Source: Roseiarcus sp963835215 (GTDB lineage Bacteria > Pseudomonadota > Alphaproteobacteria > Rhizobiales > Beijerinckiaceae). Taken from it: a stretch of 64,000 bases of DNA. Positions within the stretch are counted from its first letter, which is position 1; each line of letters starts with the position of its first letter. Positions 43,909 through 54,391 of the stretch are shown here, in pieces. The DNA lies in assembly GCA_963835215.1 (NCBI GenBank), contig CAWIES010000004.1, positions 124,001 to 188,000 of the forward strand, written 5' to 3'. The translations under genes and the position numbers were made by a program. Under the pieces are notes generated by a model. That model worked only from the letters and a program-made list of their open reading frames with translations, searched no databases and was not told the DNA's origin.

Positions 43909-46602
43909 ATGAGCGACGACCCGAGGGGCGAGGCGGCCGAGACCGGCGAATGGCTCGACGCGCTCGATTCGGTCGAAGCGTTCGAGGGCCTGGACCGGGT
44001 CGACGAACTGCTCGAAGTCGGTGGTGACCTCGGCCCGGCGCAAGGGCGCGCAGCTCCCCTTCGCGGCCAACACCGCCTACGTCAACACCATCCATCCCCA
44101 GGATCAGCCCGAGCATCCCGGCGTGCGGCAGCTGGAGCAGACCATCCGCCATTACGTCCGCTGGAACGCGGCGGCGATCGTATTGCGGGCCAACAAGGAA
44201 TTCGTCCGAGCTTGGCGGCCATATCGCCAGCTTTCAGTCGGCGGCGACGCTTTACGACACCGGCTTCATGCATTTCTGGCGCGCCGCCGACGACACCCAC
44301 GGCGGCGATCTCATCTATTTCCAGGGCCACAGTTCGCCGGGCATCTACGCGCGCGCCTTTCTCGAAGGGCGCCTGAGCGAGGATCAGCTCGTCAAATTTC
44401 GCCAGGAAGTCGGCGGCAAGGGACTGTCCTCCTATCCCCATCCCTGGCTGATGCCCGATTTCTGGCAGTTCCCGACGGTCTCGATGGGCCTCGGGCCGCT
44501 GATGGCGATCTATCAGGCGCGCTTCCTGCGCTATCTCAACGGGCGCGGCATCGCCGACACCGCCGAGCGCAAGGTCTGGGCATTCTGCGGCGACGGCGAG
44601 ATGGACGAGCCGGAATCGCTCGGCGCGATTTCGCTCGCCGGCCGCGAGAAGCTCGACAATCTCATCTTCGTCATCAATTGCAACCTGCAGCGCCTCGACG
44701 GGCCGGTACGCGGCAACGGCAAGATCGTGCAGGAGCTCGAGGCCGATTTCCGCGGCGCCGGCTGGAACGTCATCAAGTGCCTGTGGGGCTCCAACTGGGA
44801 CCCGCTGCTTGCCGCCGACCATACCGGCAAGCTGCGCCAGTTGATGGAGGAATGCGTCGACGGCGAATACCAGGACTTCAAGTCGAAGGACGGCGCTTAC
44901 ATCCGCAAGAACTTCTTCGGCCGCTATCCCGAGACGGCGGCGATGGTCGCCGACTGGAGCGACGACCAGATCTGGGCGCTGACCCGCGGCGGCCACGATC
45001 CGCTCAAGGTCTACGCCGCCTACAAGGCGGCGGTCGATCACAAGGGCCAGCCGACCGTCATCCTCGCCAAGACCGTCAAGGGTTACGGCATGGGCGAGGC
45101 GGGCGAAGGGCAGATGATCGCCCATCAGGCCAAGAAGATCGGCGACCAGGCGCTGCAAGCCTTCCGCGACCGCTTCGGCATCCCGATCTCCGACGAGGAA
45201 TCTGCCGAAGAGTCCCGTTCCTGCGCCTCGCCGAAGACAGCGCGGAAATGAAATATCTGCGCGAGCATCGCGCCGCGCTCGGCGGTCTATCTGCCGGCGC
45301 GCCGGCGCACGAGCGACGCCGCTGGAAATCCCGCCGCTCTCCGCCTTCGACGCGTTGCTGCAAGCCGACCGCCGAAGGGCGCGAAATCTCCACCACCATG
45401 GCCTTCGTGCGCATCCTGACCACGCTGCTGCGCGACAAGGCGATCGGCCCGCGCATCGTGCCGATCGTGCCCGACGAGAGCCGCACCTTCGGCATGGAGG
45501 GCCTGTTCCGCCAGATCGGCATCTTCAGCCAGGTCGGCCAGCTCTACCGGCCGCAGGACGCCGACCAGCTGATGTATTACCGCGAGGACCCCAAGGGCCA
45601 GATCCTGCAGGAGGGCATCAACGAGCCCGGCGCGATGGCCTCGTTCATCGCCGCGGGCACGTCCTATTCGACGTCCAACACGCCGATGATCCCGTTCTAT
45701 ATCTACTATTCGATGTTCGGCTTCCAGCGCGTCGGCGATCTCGCCTGGGCGGCGGGCGACATGCGCGCGCGCGGCTTCCTGATCGGCGGCACGTCCGGGC
45801 GCACCACGCTCAACGGCGAGGGCTTGCAGCACGAGGACGGCCACAGCCATCGTGCTCGCCTCGACCATCCCCAATTGCGTCGGCTACGATCCGACCTACG
45901 CCTATGAGCTCGCGGTCATCATCCAGGCCGGCCTCAAGCGCATGTACGTCGACAACGAGGACGTCTATTACTACATCACGACGCTCAACGAGAATTACCC
46001 GCATCCCGCCATGCCCGAGGGCGCCGAGGAGGGCATTCTGCGCGGCATGTATCTGCTGCGGACGGTCGAGGCCGAAACGGGCGGGCGGCGCGTGCGCCTG
46101 CTCGGCTCGGGCGCGATCCTGCGCGAGGTCGAGGCCGGCGCGCAACTGCTCGCCAAGGATTTCGGCGTCTCGAGCGAGATCTGGAGCGTGACCAGCTTCA
46201 CCGAACTGCGCCGCGAAGGGCTCGAAGCCGAGCGCTGGAACATGCTGCATCCCGAGGCGAGCCGCGCGCATCTCCTATGTCGAGCAGTGCCTCGGCAAGG
46301 GCGTCGGCCCGGTGATCGCCGCGACCGATTACATGAAGGCGATCCCCGACGGCATCCGGCCGTTCGTCCCCGCGCCGCTTCAAGGTGCTGGGCACCGACG
46401 GCTTCGGCCGCTCCGATTATCGGCGCAAGCTGCGCTCGTTCTTCGAGGTCGATCGCTATCACGTCGCGGTCGCCGCGCTGAAGGCGCTCGCCGACGATCA
46501 GATGCTGCCGCCCAAGGCGCGTGGCGGAGGCGATCGAGCGCTACAAGATCGATCCCGAGCGGGCCGAACCCGGCGCGGAGCTGAGGCGCTTCGCCGATTT
46601 GA
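43909..46602 (+). CDS. aceE: pyruvate dehydrogenase E1, homodimeric type, heavily frameshifted
   Basis: AceE decarboxylates pyruvate with thiamine pyrophosphate and passes the acetyl group to AceF. The start at 43909 follows GGGAGGTG. Joined frames show AANTAYVNTIHP, ELGGHIASFQSAATLYD, the cofactor motif GDGEMDEPESLG with NCNLQRLDG, WGSNWDPLLA, and the C-terminal EDGHSH and IERYKIDPERAEPG. The protein would be about 895 residues. Breaks are at about 44015, 44207, 45200, 45290, 45840, 46267, 46378 and 46520, and the stop lies near 46602 only if a further T is dropped. The density in an essential operon argues for sequence error. It is the first gene of aceE-aceF-lpd. Confidence 0.88.
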
Positions 46603-46636
46603 ACAATCGAACTGCTCGCGCGAAGGAGAAGCGGTC

Positions 46637-47926
46637 GTGGCCAAAATCGAAGTCAAAGTCCCCGACATCGGCGACTTCAAGGACGTGCCGATCATCGAGA
46701 TTCTGGTCAAGCCGGGCGACACGGTCAAAGCCGAGCAGTCGCTGGTGACGCTCGAATCCGACAAGGCGACGATGGACGTGCCGGCGCCTCAAGCGGGCGT
46801 GGTCGGCGAGATCGTCGCCAAGATCGGCGACAAGGTCTCGATGGGCTCGACGCTGCTGACGCTCGAGCCGGCCGTCGGCGCGCCCGCCGCTGCGCCGCCA
46901 GGCCGATGCGGCTGCGGCGCCAGCGCCCGCTCCGACGCCTGCGCCGGCTGCCGCTGCGGCGCCTGCGCCGGCCCCCGCCGCCAAAACCGAGAGTGCGCCC
47001 GCGGCGGCCGCGGCTGATTTCTCGGGCGTCAACGCCGGCCCGGCCGTGCGCCGCCTCGCGCGCGAACTCGACCTCGATCTCAACGGAATACGCGGCACCG
47101 GCGAGAAGGGCCGCATCACCGTCGAGGACGTCAAGGCGGCGCGTGCGCGGGGGCTCGGCGCGTCGGCGAGCGGCGCAGGGCTGCCGGAAGTTCCGGCGGT
47201 CGACTTCGCCAAGTTCGGCCCGATCGAGACCAAGCCGCTCTCGCGCATCAAGCGCATCTCCGGGCCGCGCCTGCACGCCTCCTGGGTCAACGTTCCCCAT
47301 GTCACCCATAGCGACGACGCCGACATCACCGAGCTCGACGCGTTCCGCAAGTCGCTCGACGACGAGGCCAAGGCCGACAAGAAGGCGCCCTATCGCGTCT
47401 CGCTGCTGCCGCTGCTGATGAAGGCTTCGGTCGCGACGCTGAAGGCGTTCCCGACCTTCAATTCCTCGCTGTCGCCGGCCAAGGACGCGCTGATCCTCAA
47501 GAGCTACTGGCACATCGGCGTCGCCGTCGACACGCCCGATGGGCTGGTCGTCGCAGTGGTCAACGACGTCGACAAGAAGGGCGTCGATCGAGCTCGCGCG
47601 CGAACTTGGCGCGCTGTCGCTGCAAGGCGCGCGAGGGCAAGCTTTCGCCGGCCGAAATGCAGGGCGCGACGCTTCACCATCTCCTCGCTCGGCGGCATCG
47701 GCGGCACGGCGTTCACGCCGATCGTCAACGCGCCGGAAGTCGCGATCCTCGGCGTCGTGCGCTCGAAAATGGCGCCGGTATGGGACGGCAAGGCCTTCGA
47801 TCCGCGGCTGATGCTGCCGCTCTGCCTCTCCTACGACCATCGCGTCGATCGACGGCGCCGCGGCGGCGCGTTTCATGCGCCATCTTGTGCGACGCGATCG
47901 AGGACATGCGCCGCGTCCTGCTCTAG
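46637..47926 (+). CDS. aceF: pyruvate dehydrogenase E2 (dihydrolipoyl acetyltransferase), frameshifted
   Basis: AceF carries acetyl groups on lipoyl-lysine and transfers them to CoA. The GTG at 46637 has GGAGAAGCGG upstream. There is one lipoyl domain with ESDKATMDVPAP (modified Lys), an Ala/Pro linker, the peripheral E1/E3-binding domain (PAVRRLARELDLDLNGIRGTG) and the catalytic domain with TISSLGGIGGTAFTPIVN and the active-site YDHRVIDGAAAARF. Breaks occur in the linker near 46900 and at 47586, 47625, 47679, 47847 and 47886, the last ones spoiling the active-site segment. It lies between aceE and lpd. Confidence 0.9.
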
Positions 47927-47989
47927 CGCTCGCGAAGCGCGACGCAGCGACACGACAGCTAAGGAATTTTCGGCTCGGAGAGCGCGTCC

Positions 47990-49746
47990 ATGGCGGGTGA
48001 AATCAGGCTTCCCGATATCGGCGACTTCAAGGACGTGCCGATCATCGAAATTCACATCAAGCCGGGGCCAGACCGTCGCCAAGGAAGAAGTCATCCTGAC
48101 GCTGGAGAGCGACAAGGCGACGCTCGACGTGCCCGCGCCCGAAGCCGGCGTCATCGGCGAGATCAAGGTCAAGGTCGGCGACAAGGTCAGCCAGGGGGCG
48201 CTGCTGGCGACTTACGCCGGCGGTGGCGCGCCTGCCGCTGCGGCGCCGCCACCGGTGCACCCGCCGCTGCGCCCGCCGCGCCGGCTTCCGCCCCGGCTGC
48301 AACGGCCGCCGCCGCGCCCGCAAAAACCGATTTCGAATGCGACGTGCTGGTGCTCGGCGCCGGGCCGGGCGGCTATACCGCCGCCTTCCGCGCCGCCGAT
48401 CTTGGCCAGAAGGTCGTGCTGGTCGACCGCCGGCCCGACGCTTGGCGGCGTCTGCCTCAACATCGGCTGCATTCCCTCCAAGGCGCTGCTGCATGCCGCC
48501 AAGGTGATCGACGAGGCGGGCGAAATGTCGGCCAACGGCATCGTCTTCGCCGCGCCGAAAATCGACCTCGACCCGCTGCGCGGCTGGAAGGAAAGCGTCG
48601 TCAAGCGCCTGACCGGCGGTCTTGGCGGCCTTGCGCGCCAGCGCAAGGTGACGGTGGTGACGGGCGAGGGCGCATTCGCTTCGCCCCACACGCTTACGGT
48701 CACCGGTCCGAGGGCGACAAGACCGTCAGCTTCAAGAACGCGATCATCGCCGCCGGTTCCGAACCGGTCGCGCCGGGCTTCATCCCGAGCGATCCGCGCA
48801 TATGGGATTCGACCGGCGCGCTCGAGCTGCGCTTTGTCCCCAAGCGCCTGCTGGTGCTGGGCGGCGGCATCATCGGGCTCGAAATGGCGACCGTCTATCA
48901 TGCGCTCGGCTCGAAGATCACCGTCGATCGAAATGATGGACCAGTTGATGCCCGGGCGCCGACCGCGACATCGTCGCGCCCTTCGCCAAGCGGGTCGAGA
49001 AGCCCTACGAGAAAATCCTGCTCAAGACCAAAGTGACCGCGGTCGAAGTGCGCGCCGACGGGCTCTCACGTCGCCTTCGAGGGCAAAGGCGGCAAGGCGA
49101 CCGATGTCTTCGACGCGATGCTGGTTTCGGTCGGCCGGCGCCCGAACGGCGCTTCGATCGGCGCCGCGGCGGCGGGCGTTGCGGTCGACGAGCGCGGCTT
49201 CATCGCCGTCGACAAACAGATGCGCACCAACGTCGCGCATATTTTTGCGATCGGCGACGTCGTCGGCCAGCCGATGCTCGCCCACAAGGCGACGCACGAA
49301 GGCAAGGTCGCCGCCGAAGTCGCCAGCGGCCACAAGTCGTCCTTCGACGCCAAGGTCATCCCCTCCGTCGCCTATACCGATCCGGAAGTCGCCTGGGTCG
49401 GCGTCACCGAGACCGAGGCGAAGGCCAAGGGCCTCGAATTTGGCAAGGCGGTCTTTCCCTGGGCGGCGAGCGGGCGCTCGCTGTCGCTCGGGCGCGACGA
49501 GGGCCATGACCAAGACGCTATGGGACGAAGCGACGCGGCCGCCTGATCGGCTGCGGCATCGTCGGCCCCAACGCCGGCGATCTGATCGCCGAGGCGGCGC
49601 TGGCGATCGAGATGGGCTGCGACGCCGAGGACATCGGCCTCACCATCCATCCGCATCCGACGCTGTCGGAAACCTTCGCCATGTCGGCGGAAGCCTTCGC
49701 GGGAACGCTGACCGACCTTTACATGCCGAAGAAGAAGAAGGCGTAA
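47990..49746 (+). CDS. lpd: dihydrolipoamide dehydrogenase with N-terminal lipoyl domain, frameshifted
   Basis: E3 reoxidises the lipoyl groups of E2 with NAD+. This one has its own lipoyl domain first (about residues 1-85, LESDKATLDVPAPEAG), an Ala/Pro linker, then the flavoprotein: LVLGAGPGGYTAAFRAADLG (FAD), GVCLNIGCIPSKALL (redox disulfide), LVLGGGIIGLEMATV (NAD) and IHPHPTLSE with the catalytic His near the end. About ten indels (48067, 48245, 48432, 48707, 48926, 48969, 49066, 49505 and 49541 among them) break it. The lipoyl-E3 fusion is known from several proteobacterial PDH operons. It may also serve the acoABC system, which lacks an E3. Confidence 0.9.
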
Positions 49747-49753
49747 GCAGCCT

Positions 49754-51394
49754 TCAGCGCGCGCGATGCTCGACGATCCGGCTTGTCTCGCCCGCGCGCC
49801 CCTCGACACGCGCCAGCGCCGGATCGCCGCCGAGATTGGCGGAGCGCCCGATCACGACCGGCGGCGAGAAGTAATAGCCCTGGGCGACGCTGATGCGCGT
49901 GTGGTCGCGCAGATAGGCGAGTTCCGCCTCGGTCTCGACGCCTTCGACGATGACCGGCGTGTGCAGCGCCTCGCCGACCGACTCGATCGCCCGCAGCAGG
50001 TCTTGATTGCGCACCCGCTCGTGGATCGCGGTGATGAACGAGCGATCGACTTTGATCTCGTCGGCGGTGATTTCGGCCAGCGTCGAAAGCGACGAATAGC
50101 CGACACCGAAATCGTCGATCGAAATCTTGGCGCCGATCTCGTGCAGCATCGGCGCGACCTGAAGCTGGAACTGGCCCGCGCGCAGCAACGCCTCTTCGGT
50201 CAGTTCGATCATGAAGCGCGCCGCCTGTCCGCTGGCGGCAAGCCGATCGGCGAAGGCGCGCATGAAGCGAATGTCGCCAGCTTGTTGCGCCGCGATGTTG
50301 AAGCCGAGCCGCAGGCCGGGGCCGAACGTGGCGTCGATCGCCTCAAGCGAAGCCAGCGTTTCCTCGAACAGCAGCAGCGTCATCTCGTTCATCAGCCCGA
50401 GGTTGACGGCGAAGGCGATGGATTCGCCGGGCGAGTGCGCTTCGCCATTCTCGTCGCGCCAGCGCATGAGGACTTCGAGCCCGGCGAGATTGCCGGTGCG
50501 GAAATTGACCTTTGGCTGCACCGCGCAGGCAAAATGGCGGTCGCGCACCGCCAGGCGGAGATTTTGCTCCAGGCGCGCCCGCTCCAGCGCCCGCTGCGCG
50601 ATTGCCGGATCGTAGAGCCGCGCCTGGCCGCGGTAGCGACGCTTGGCTTGGGTCAGCGCCGCCTCGGCCTTGGCGATCAGCCCCTCGGCGCCGGCGTCGT
50701 GCAGCGGGAACAGGCTGACGCCGGCTGAGGCGGAGAGCAGGATTTCGACGCCATCGACGTAGAACGGGTCGCGAAAACGCGGCAGCAGCCGATCAGCGCG
50801 CGCCAGCGCCGCCTCGCCGTCGCCAGGCGTGGCGAACAGGATGGCGAACTGGTCGCCGCCGAAGCGCGCGGCGACGTCGTCGGCGCCGATCGCTTCGCCA
50901 ATGCGCCGCGCCGCCTCGGCGAGCAGCGCGTCGCCGACCGAACGGCCGTAGAACTCGTTGACCGAATCGAATTGGTCGAAGCCGATTGTCGTCACCGCGA
51001 ATTGGGTGTTCGCGCTCGCGCCGGTTAGCGAGCGCGCGACCGCTTCCTCGAAAAAAGCGCGGCTCGGCAGTTTGGTCAGCGGATCGACATAGGCGCGCTG
51101 GAACAGCTCTTCCTGCAGCCGCCGTTCGTCATCGACATCGACGGCGGCGCTGACGCGGTAGTCCTGGCCGGCGAACCGGAACTCGCTCGCTTCCACGAGA
51201 GCGGCGCGCCCGGCGCGCTCGACGCTCTCGCGTTTGCGCGCCGGATCGGGGGCGGCGTCGGCGGCGGGGTTGGCGTAGACGCGTTCGCCCGCGGTCGTGC
51301 GAACCTCGATGGCGATGGGTAAAGCCGTCAGCGCGCCGCGCAGCAGCGCCGCATCGTCGGGGCGAGGAGCCCCCTCGCGCGTCTCATTCGCCAT
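49754..51394 (-). CDS. GGDEF/EAL-domain protein with altered motifs
   Basis: This 546-residue protein is predicted cytosolic (no clear membrane helix). A PAS-like N-terminus (about 15-95) is followed by a GGDEF domain (about 125-270) and an EAL domain (about 290-530). The GGDEF signature is RFGGDQFAIL, with Gln for the Glu, so diguanylate cyclase activity is doubtful. The EAL signature is LAGLEVLMRW, with Val for Ala, which some active phosphodiesterases tolerate. Other EAL residues (ELTEEALL, SIDDFGVGYSS, KVDRSFI, EGVETEAE) are present. A cyclic-di-GMP phosphodiesterase or sensor is the best guess. It lies about 35 bases downstream of the HerA-like gene. Confidence 0.88.
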   Translation of the reverse strand: MANETREGAPRPDDAALLRGALTALPIAIEVRTTAGERVYANPAADAAPDPARKRESVERAGRAALVEASEFRFAGQDYRVSAAVDVDDERRLQEELFQRAYVDPLTKLPSRAFFEEAVARSLTGASANTQFAVTTIGFDQFDSVNEFYGRSVGDALLAEAARRIGEAIGADDVAARFGGDQFAILFATPGDGEAALARADRLLPRFRDPFYVDGVEILLSASAGVSLFPLHDAGAEGLIAKAEAALTQAKRRYRGQARLYDPAIAQRALERARLEQNLRLAVRDRHFACAVQPKVNFRTGNLAGLEVLMRWRDENGEAHSPGESIAFAVNLGLMNEMTLLLFEETLASLEAIDATFGPGLRLGFNIAAQQAGDIRFMRAFADRLAASGQAARFMIELTEEALLRAGQFQLQVAPMLHEIGAKISIDDFGVGYSSLSTLAEITADEIKVDRSFITAIHERVRNQDLLRAIESVGEALHTPVIVEGVETEAELAYLRDHTRISVAQGYYFSPPVVIGRSANLGGDPALARVEGRAGETSRIVEHRAR

Positions 51395-51429
51395 CGCCGC
51401 GTCCTCCCGCCGCTCTGGCGGCGATCATA

Positions 51430-53258
51430 TCAGCGTCTGAGGAGTTGGGCGCGAATCTGTTCGATGCGGTTGGACGTCGGCGAAAGCGGCGCAGGGCGCC
51501 GCCAACCGGGACGCGGGTCTCCATGACCGGGACGCGCGGTTCGCTGACGGCGGCGCGGGTTTCGACGACGGCCTCCGCGGCGGCGTCGTCCTTGGCGAGC
51601 GGCTTCGCGCCAGCGGCGCCGCGCCAGCGCTCGACCACGAGTTTGATGAACGACTGAGCCTCGCCGACCTCGTCGCCGGGCCCGTCTCTGCGGAACGTTT
51701 CGCTGCGCGGCACGCTATCGGCGGCGAGCGCCTTGAAGGTGAGGCGCGTCGGCAGCGGGAAGCCTTCGCCAAAGCCGACCACCTCGCGCGTTCCGAGCGA
51801 GGGAACGAAGGCGACCAGATTGGCGGCGGCGTCCGTCACCGCCGAGCGCAGAAGCGCCTGATCGCGGTCGTTGACCATGCGCATGGCGAACAGCGTGCTG
51901 CATTGGGAGATGACGGTCGGATCGAGTTCGGCCGGCCGCTGCGTTACGAGGCCGAGGCAGACGCCGTATTTGCGCCCTTCCTTGGCGATGCGCAGCAGGG
52001 CGCGCCGGGCCGGCGCAAAACCGACGGAGCGGTCGGCGGCGGCGTAGCGGTGCGCCTCCTCGCAGACGAACAGCATCGGCATGGCGCCGTCGCTCCACAG
52101 GCCGAAGTCGAAGGCGAGCCGGCTAAGTAGACTAACGACGGCGTCGACCACCTCCACCGGCAGTCCGGCGAGTTGCAGCACCGTCAGCGGCTGGCCATTG
52201 GGTTCGAGCCGGAACAGATAGGTCAGGATTTCGCCCATCGTGTCGCCGCCGACGTTGGCGTTTTCGAACATGAAGGCGTAGCGGGCGTCATTGCGCAGGC
52301 CCTCGATGCGGCTGAGCAGATGGTGGTGGCGCATGCGCGAAGCGCGGTTCTCGAGCTTGCCCATCCGCTCGTCGATCAAGGCGACGAGATCCTGCATCGT
52401 ATAGGGGACCGGCGTATCGACGGTGAAGCCGGCGTTGCGTGGATCGATACGACGAAGCGTCGCGCGCTCGCTGGAGCCGCGTTGCGCCTGGTAGATACTT
52501 TTGGCGATCGGGATCTGCTCGGCGAGGATGTCGATCTCTTCATCGACGCCGGGTCGTCCGTAATAGAGCGCGTCGACGAATTCCTCGAAGTTGAATAGCC
52601 AGAACGGCAGTTTCAGCGTCGCGGCGCTGACGACGTTGGCGCGCGGGCCGAAGCAGCGCCCGTACTCGCTGTGACCGTCGAGCAGGAACACCCGAAGGTC
52701 AGGGCGCACGTCGAGAATCTCGCTGATCAGTACGGCGACGCCGCTCGACTTGCCAACGCCGGTCGAACCGAGAATGGCGAAATGCTTGCTCAGCAGATTG
52801 TCGACGTCGAGGGTCGCGCTGATGGTGTCATCGTGGTGCAACGCGCCGATGTTGACCATCTTGGCGCTGGTCGCCCGGTAGACGAGCCGCAGTTCGTCCG
52901 TGCCGATGATGCTCGCCGTGTCGCCGATCGCGGGATAGGCGGAGACGCCGCGCATAAAATGCTGCGCCTCGTCGACCCATTTGATTTCACCCATCAGGTC
53001 GACGCGGGCGATGGCGCCAAAGCGCGTGTCCTGGCTGTTCGAATTGCCATCGACCTCGGTCACCACGCCGATCAGACGGTGAGCGCCCGCCGCAATGGCG
53101 AGGAAGCTGCCGACCGTCGCGCGCAACGCCTCGCTGAGCGATGGCGCCGGCAGGCCGACGCGCGCCTCGGAGCCGCGCACGCCGATCACGGCGCCGAGTG
53201 AGGCCGGTCGGATCGCGGAACCTGACGACGGATCGTACGAGGGGAAGCTCGCTGACAT
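51430..53258 (-). CDS. HerA-like/DUF87 ATPase, frameshifted near 3' end
   Basis: This protein of about 609 residues belongs to the HerA/FtsK-type ring ATPases. An N-terminal beta-barrel-like domain (about 20-130) precedes the ATPase. Walker A is GSTGVGKSSG, Walker B is MLFVCEEAHRYAAADR, and LVTQRPAELDPTVISQC is a HerA-type sensor. As read it would run to 51384 and overlap the next gene. Changing frame near the end gives SNRIEQIRAQLLRR and a stop at 51430, which looks more natural. HerA usually works with the nuclease NurA in end resection, but no nuclease is adjacent. The function here is unassigned. Confidence 0.82.
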
Positions 53259-53488
53259 TGGAACTCTTTGACGGAGGCGGCTGCGGGATGTTTCGGCAAG
53301 TTTTGGCGGTTGAACCTTTAGACGAGGTTAAACTCGCCCCTCTTTCCGTTCGCGGGCGCGCCCTCGCGCTTGAATTCCTTGGCGAATTGTCAATCCTCGC
53401 GCGTCAGAACAGTTTGGTCGGCGCTAAAGGAGACGAAGATGCTCGGCTATAGCCAAATCAACTCGGCGCGCCGGCCTAGGGCGGGACG

Positions 53489-54373
53489 ATGAAACTGTTC
53501 GTTTTTGGGCTCGGCTATGCGTCGCGGCGCATTGCGGCGCGCCAGCCGGGCGCGTCGGTCAGCGGAGCGACGCGCGAGGGGGCGAGCGCCGCGGCGTGGC
53601 GCGGCGAGGGCGTCGCGGCCTTCGCCGTGGACGATCCCACCGCGGCGGCGGGGCTCACGAGCGCCCTGCGCGCCGCCGAGGTCCTGCTGGTCAGCGCGCC
53701 GCCAGGCGAGGCGGGCGATCCGGCGCTGACGCGCTTTGCCGATGCGATCAGCGCCGCGCCGCATCTTGAGCGGATCGTCTATCTCTCCTCCGTCGGCGTC
53801 TACGGCGACCACGCGGGCGCGTGGGTCGATGAGACGAGCGCCTGCGCGCCGAGTTCGCTCCGCAGTCGCTTGCGGCTGGAGGCCGAGCAGGCCTGGCGCG
53901 CGTTCGCCGCGACGAGCGGCGTCGCCCTCGACGTTTTGCGGCTCACCGGCATCTACGGTCCCGGCCGCAACGCGCTCGACAAGCTGCGCGCCGGCGAAGC
54001 ACGGCGGATCGTCAAGCCGGGGCAGGCGTTCAACCGGATTCATGTCGACGATCTCGCCGCCATCGCCGTCCGTCTGATCGGCGCGGGCGGGGCGGGCGGC
54101 ATGTGGAACGTCGCCGACGCCGAGCCGGCGCCGCCGCAGGACGTGATCGCCTTCGCCGCCGCGCTGCTTGGTCTGCCGCCGCCGCCGGAGGAGGACTTCA
54201 CCGCTGCGGCGCTGTCGCCGATGGCGCAAAGTTTCTACGCCGACAATCGCCGCGTCCGCGTCGACAAGCTCAGGCGGGAACTCGGCTATCGCTGGCTCTA
54301 CCCGACCTATCGCGAGGGGTTGCGGGCGCTGGCGGCGAGCGGGGAAGGGCGCTCGGCCGATCCCTCTGCGTGA
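53489..54373 (+). CDS. NAD(P)-dependent epimerase/dehydratase-like (extended SDR) protein
   Basis: This 294-residue protein has an extended short-chain dehydrogenase fold. The nucleotide-binding glycine loop reads FGLGYASRR, an atypical GxGxxS form seen in the YeeZ-like group. The active-site region is RIVYLSSVGVYGDH (Ser/Tyr) and LDVLRLTGIYGPGRN follows. RIHVDDLAAI near residue 190 is also conserved. YeeZ relatives are of unknown substrate. It is preceded by about 230 bases of non-coding DNA. Confidence 0.83.
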   Translation: MKLFVFGLGYASRRIAARQPGASVSGATREGASAAAWRGEGVAAFAVDDPTAAAGLTSALRAAEVLLVSAPPGEAGDPALTRFADAISAAPHLERIVYLSSVGVYGDHAGAWVDETSACAPSSLRSRLRLEAEQAWRAFAATSGVALDVLRLTGIYGPGRNALDKLRAGEARRIVKPGQAFNRIHVDDLAAIAVRLIGAGGAGGMWNVADAEPAPPQDVIAFAAALLGLPPPPEEDFTAAALSPMAQSFYADNRRVRVDKLRRELGYRWLYPTYREGLRALAASGEGRSADPSA

Positions 54374-54391
54374 CGGGGCGCAAACTCGCCT

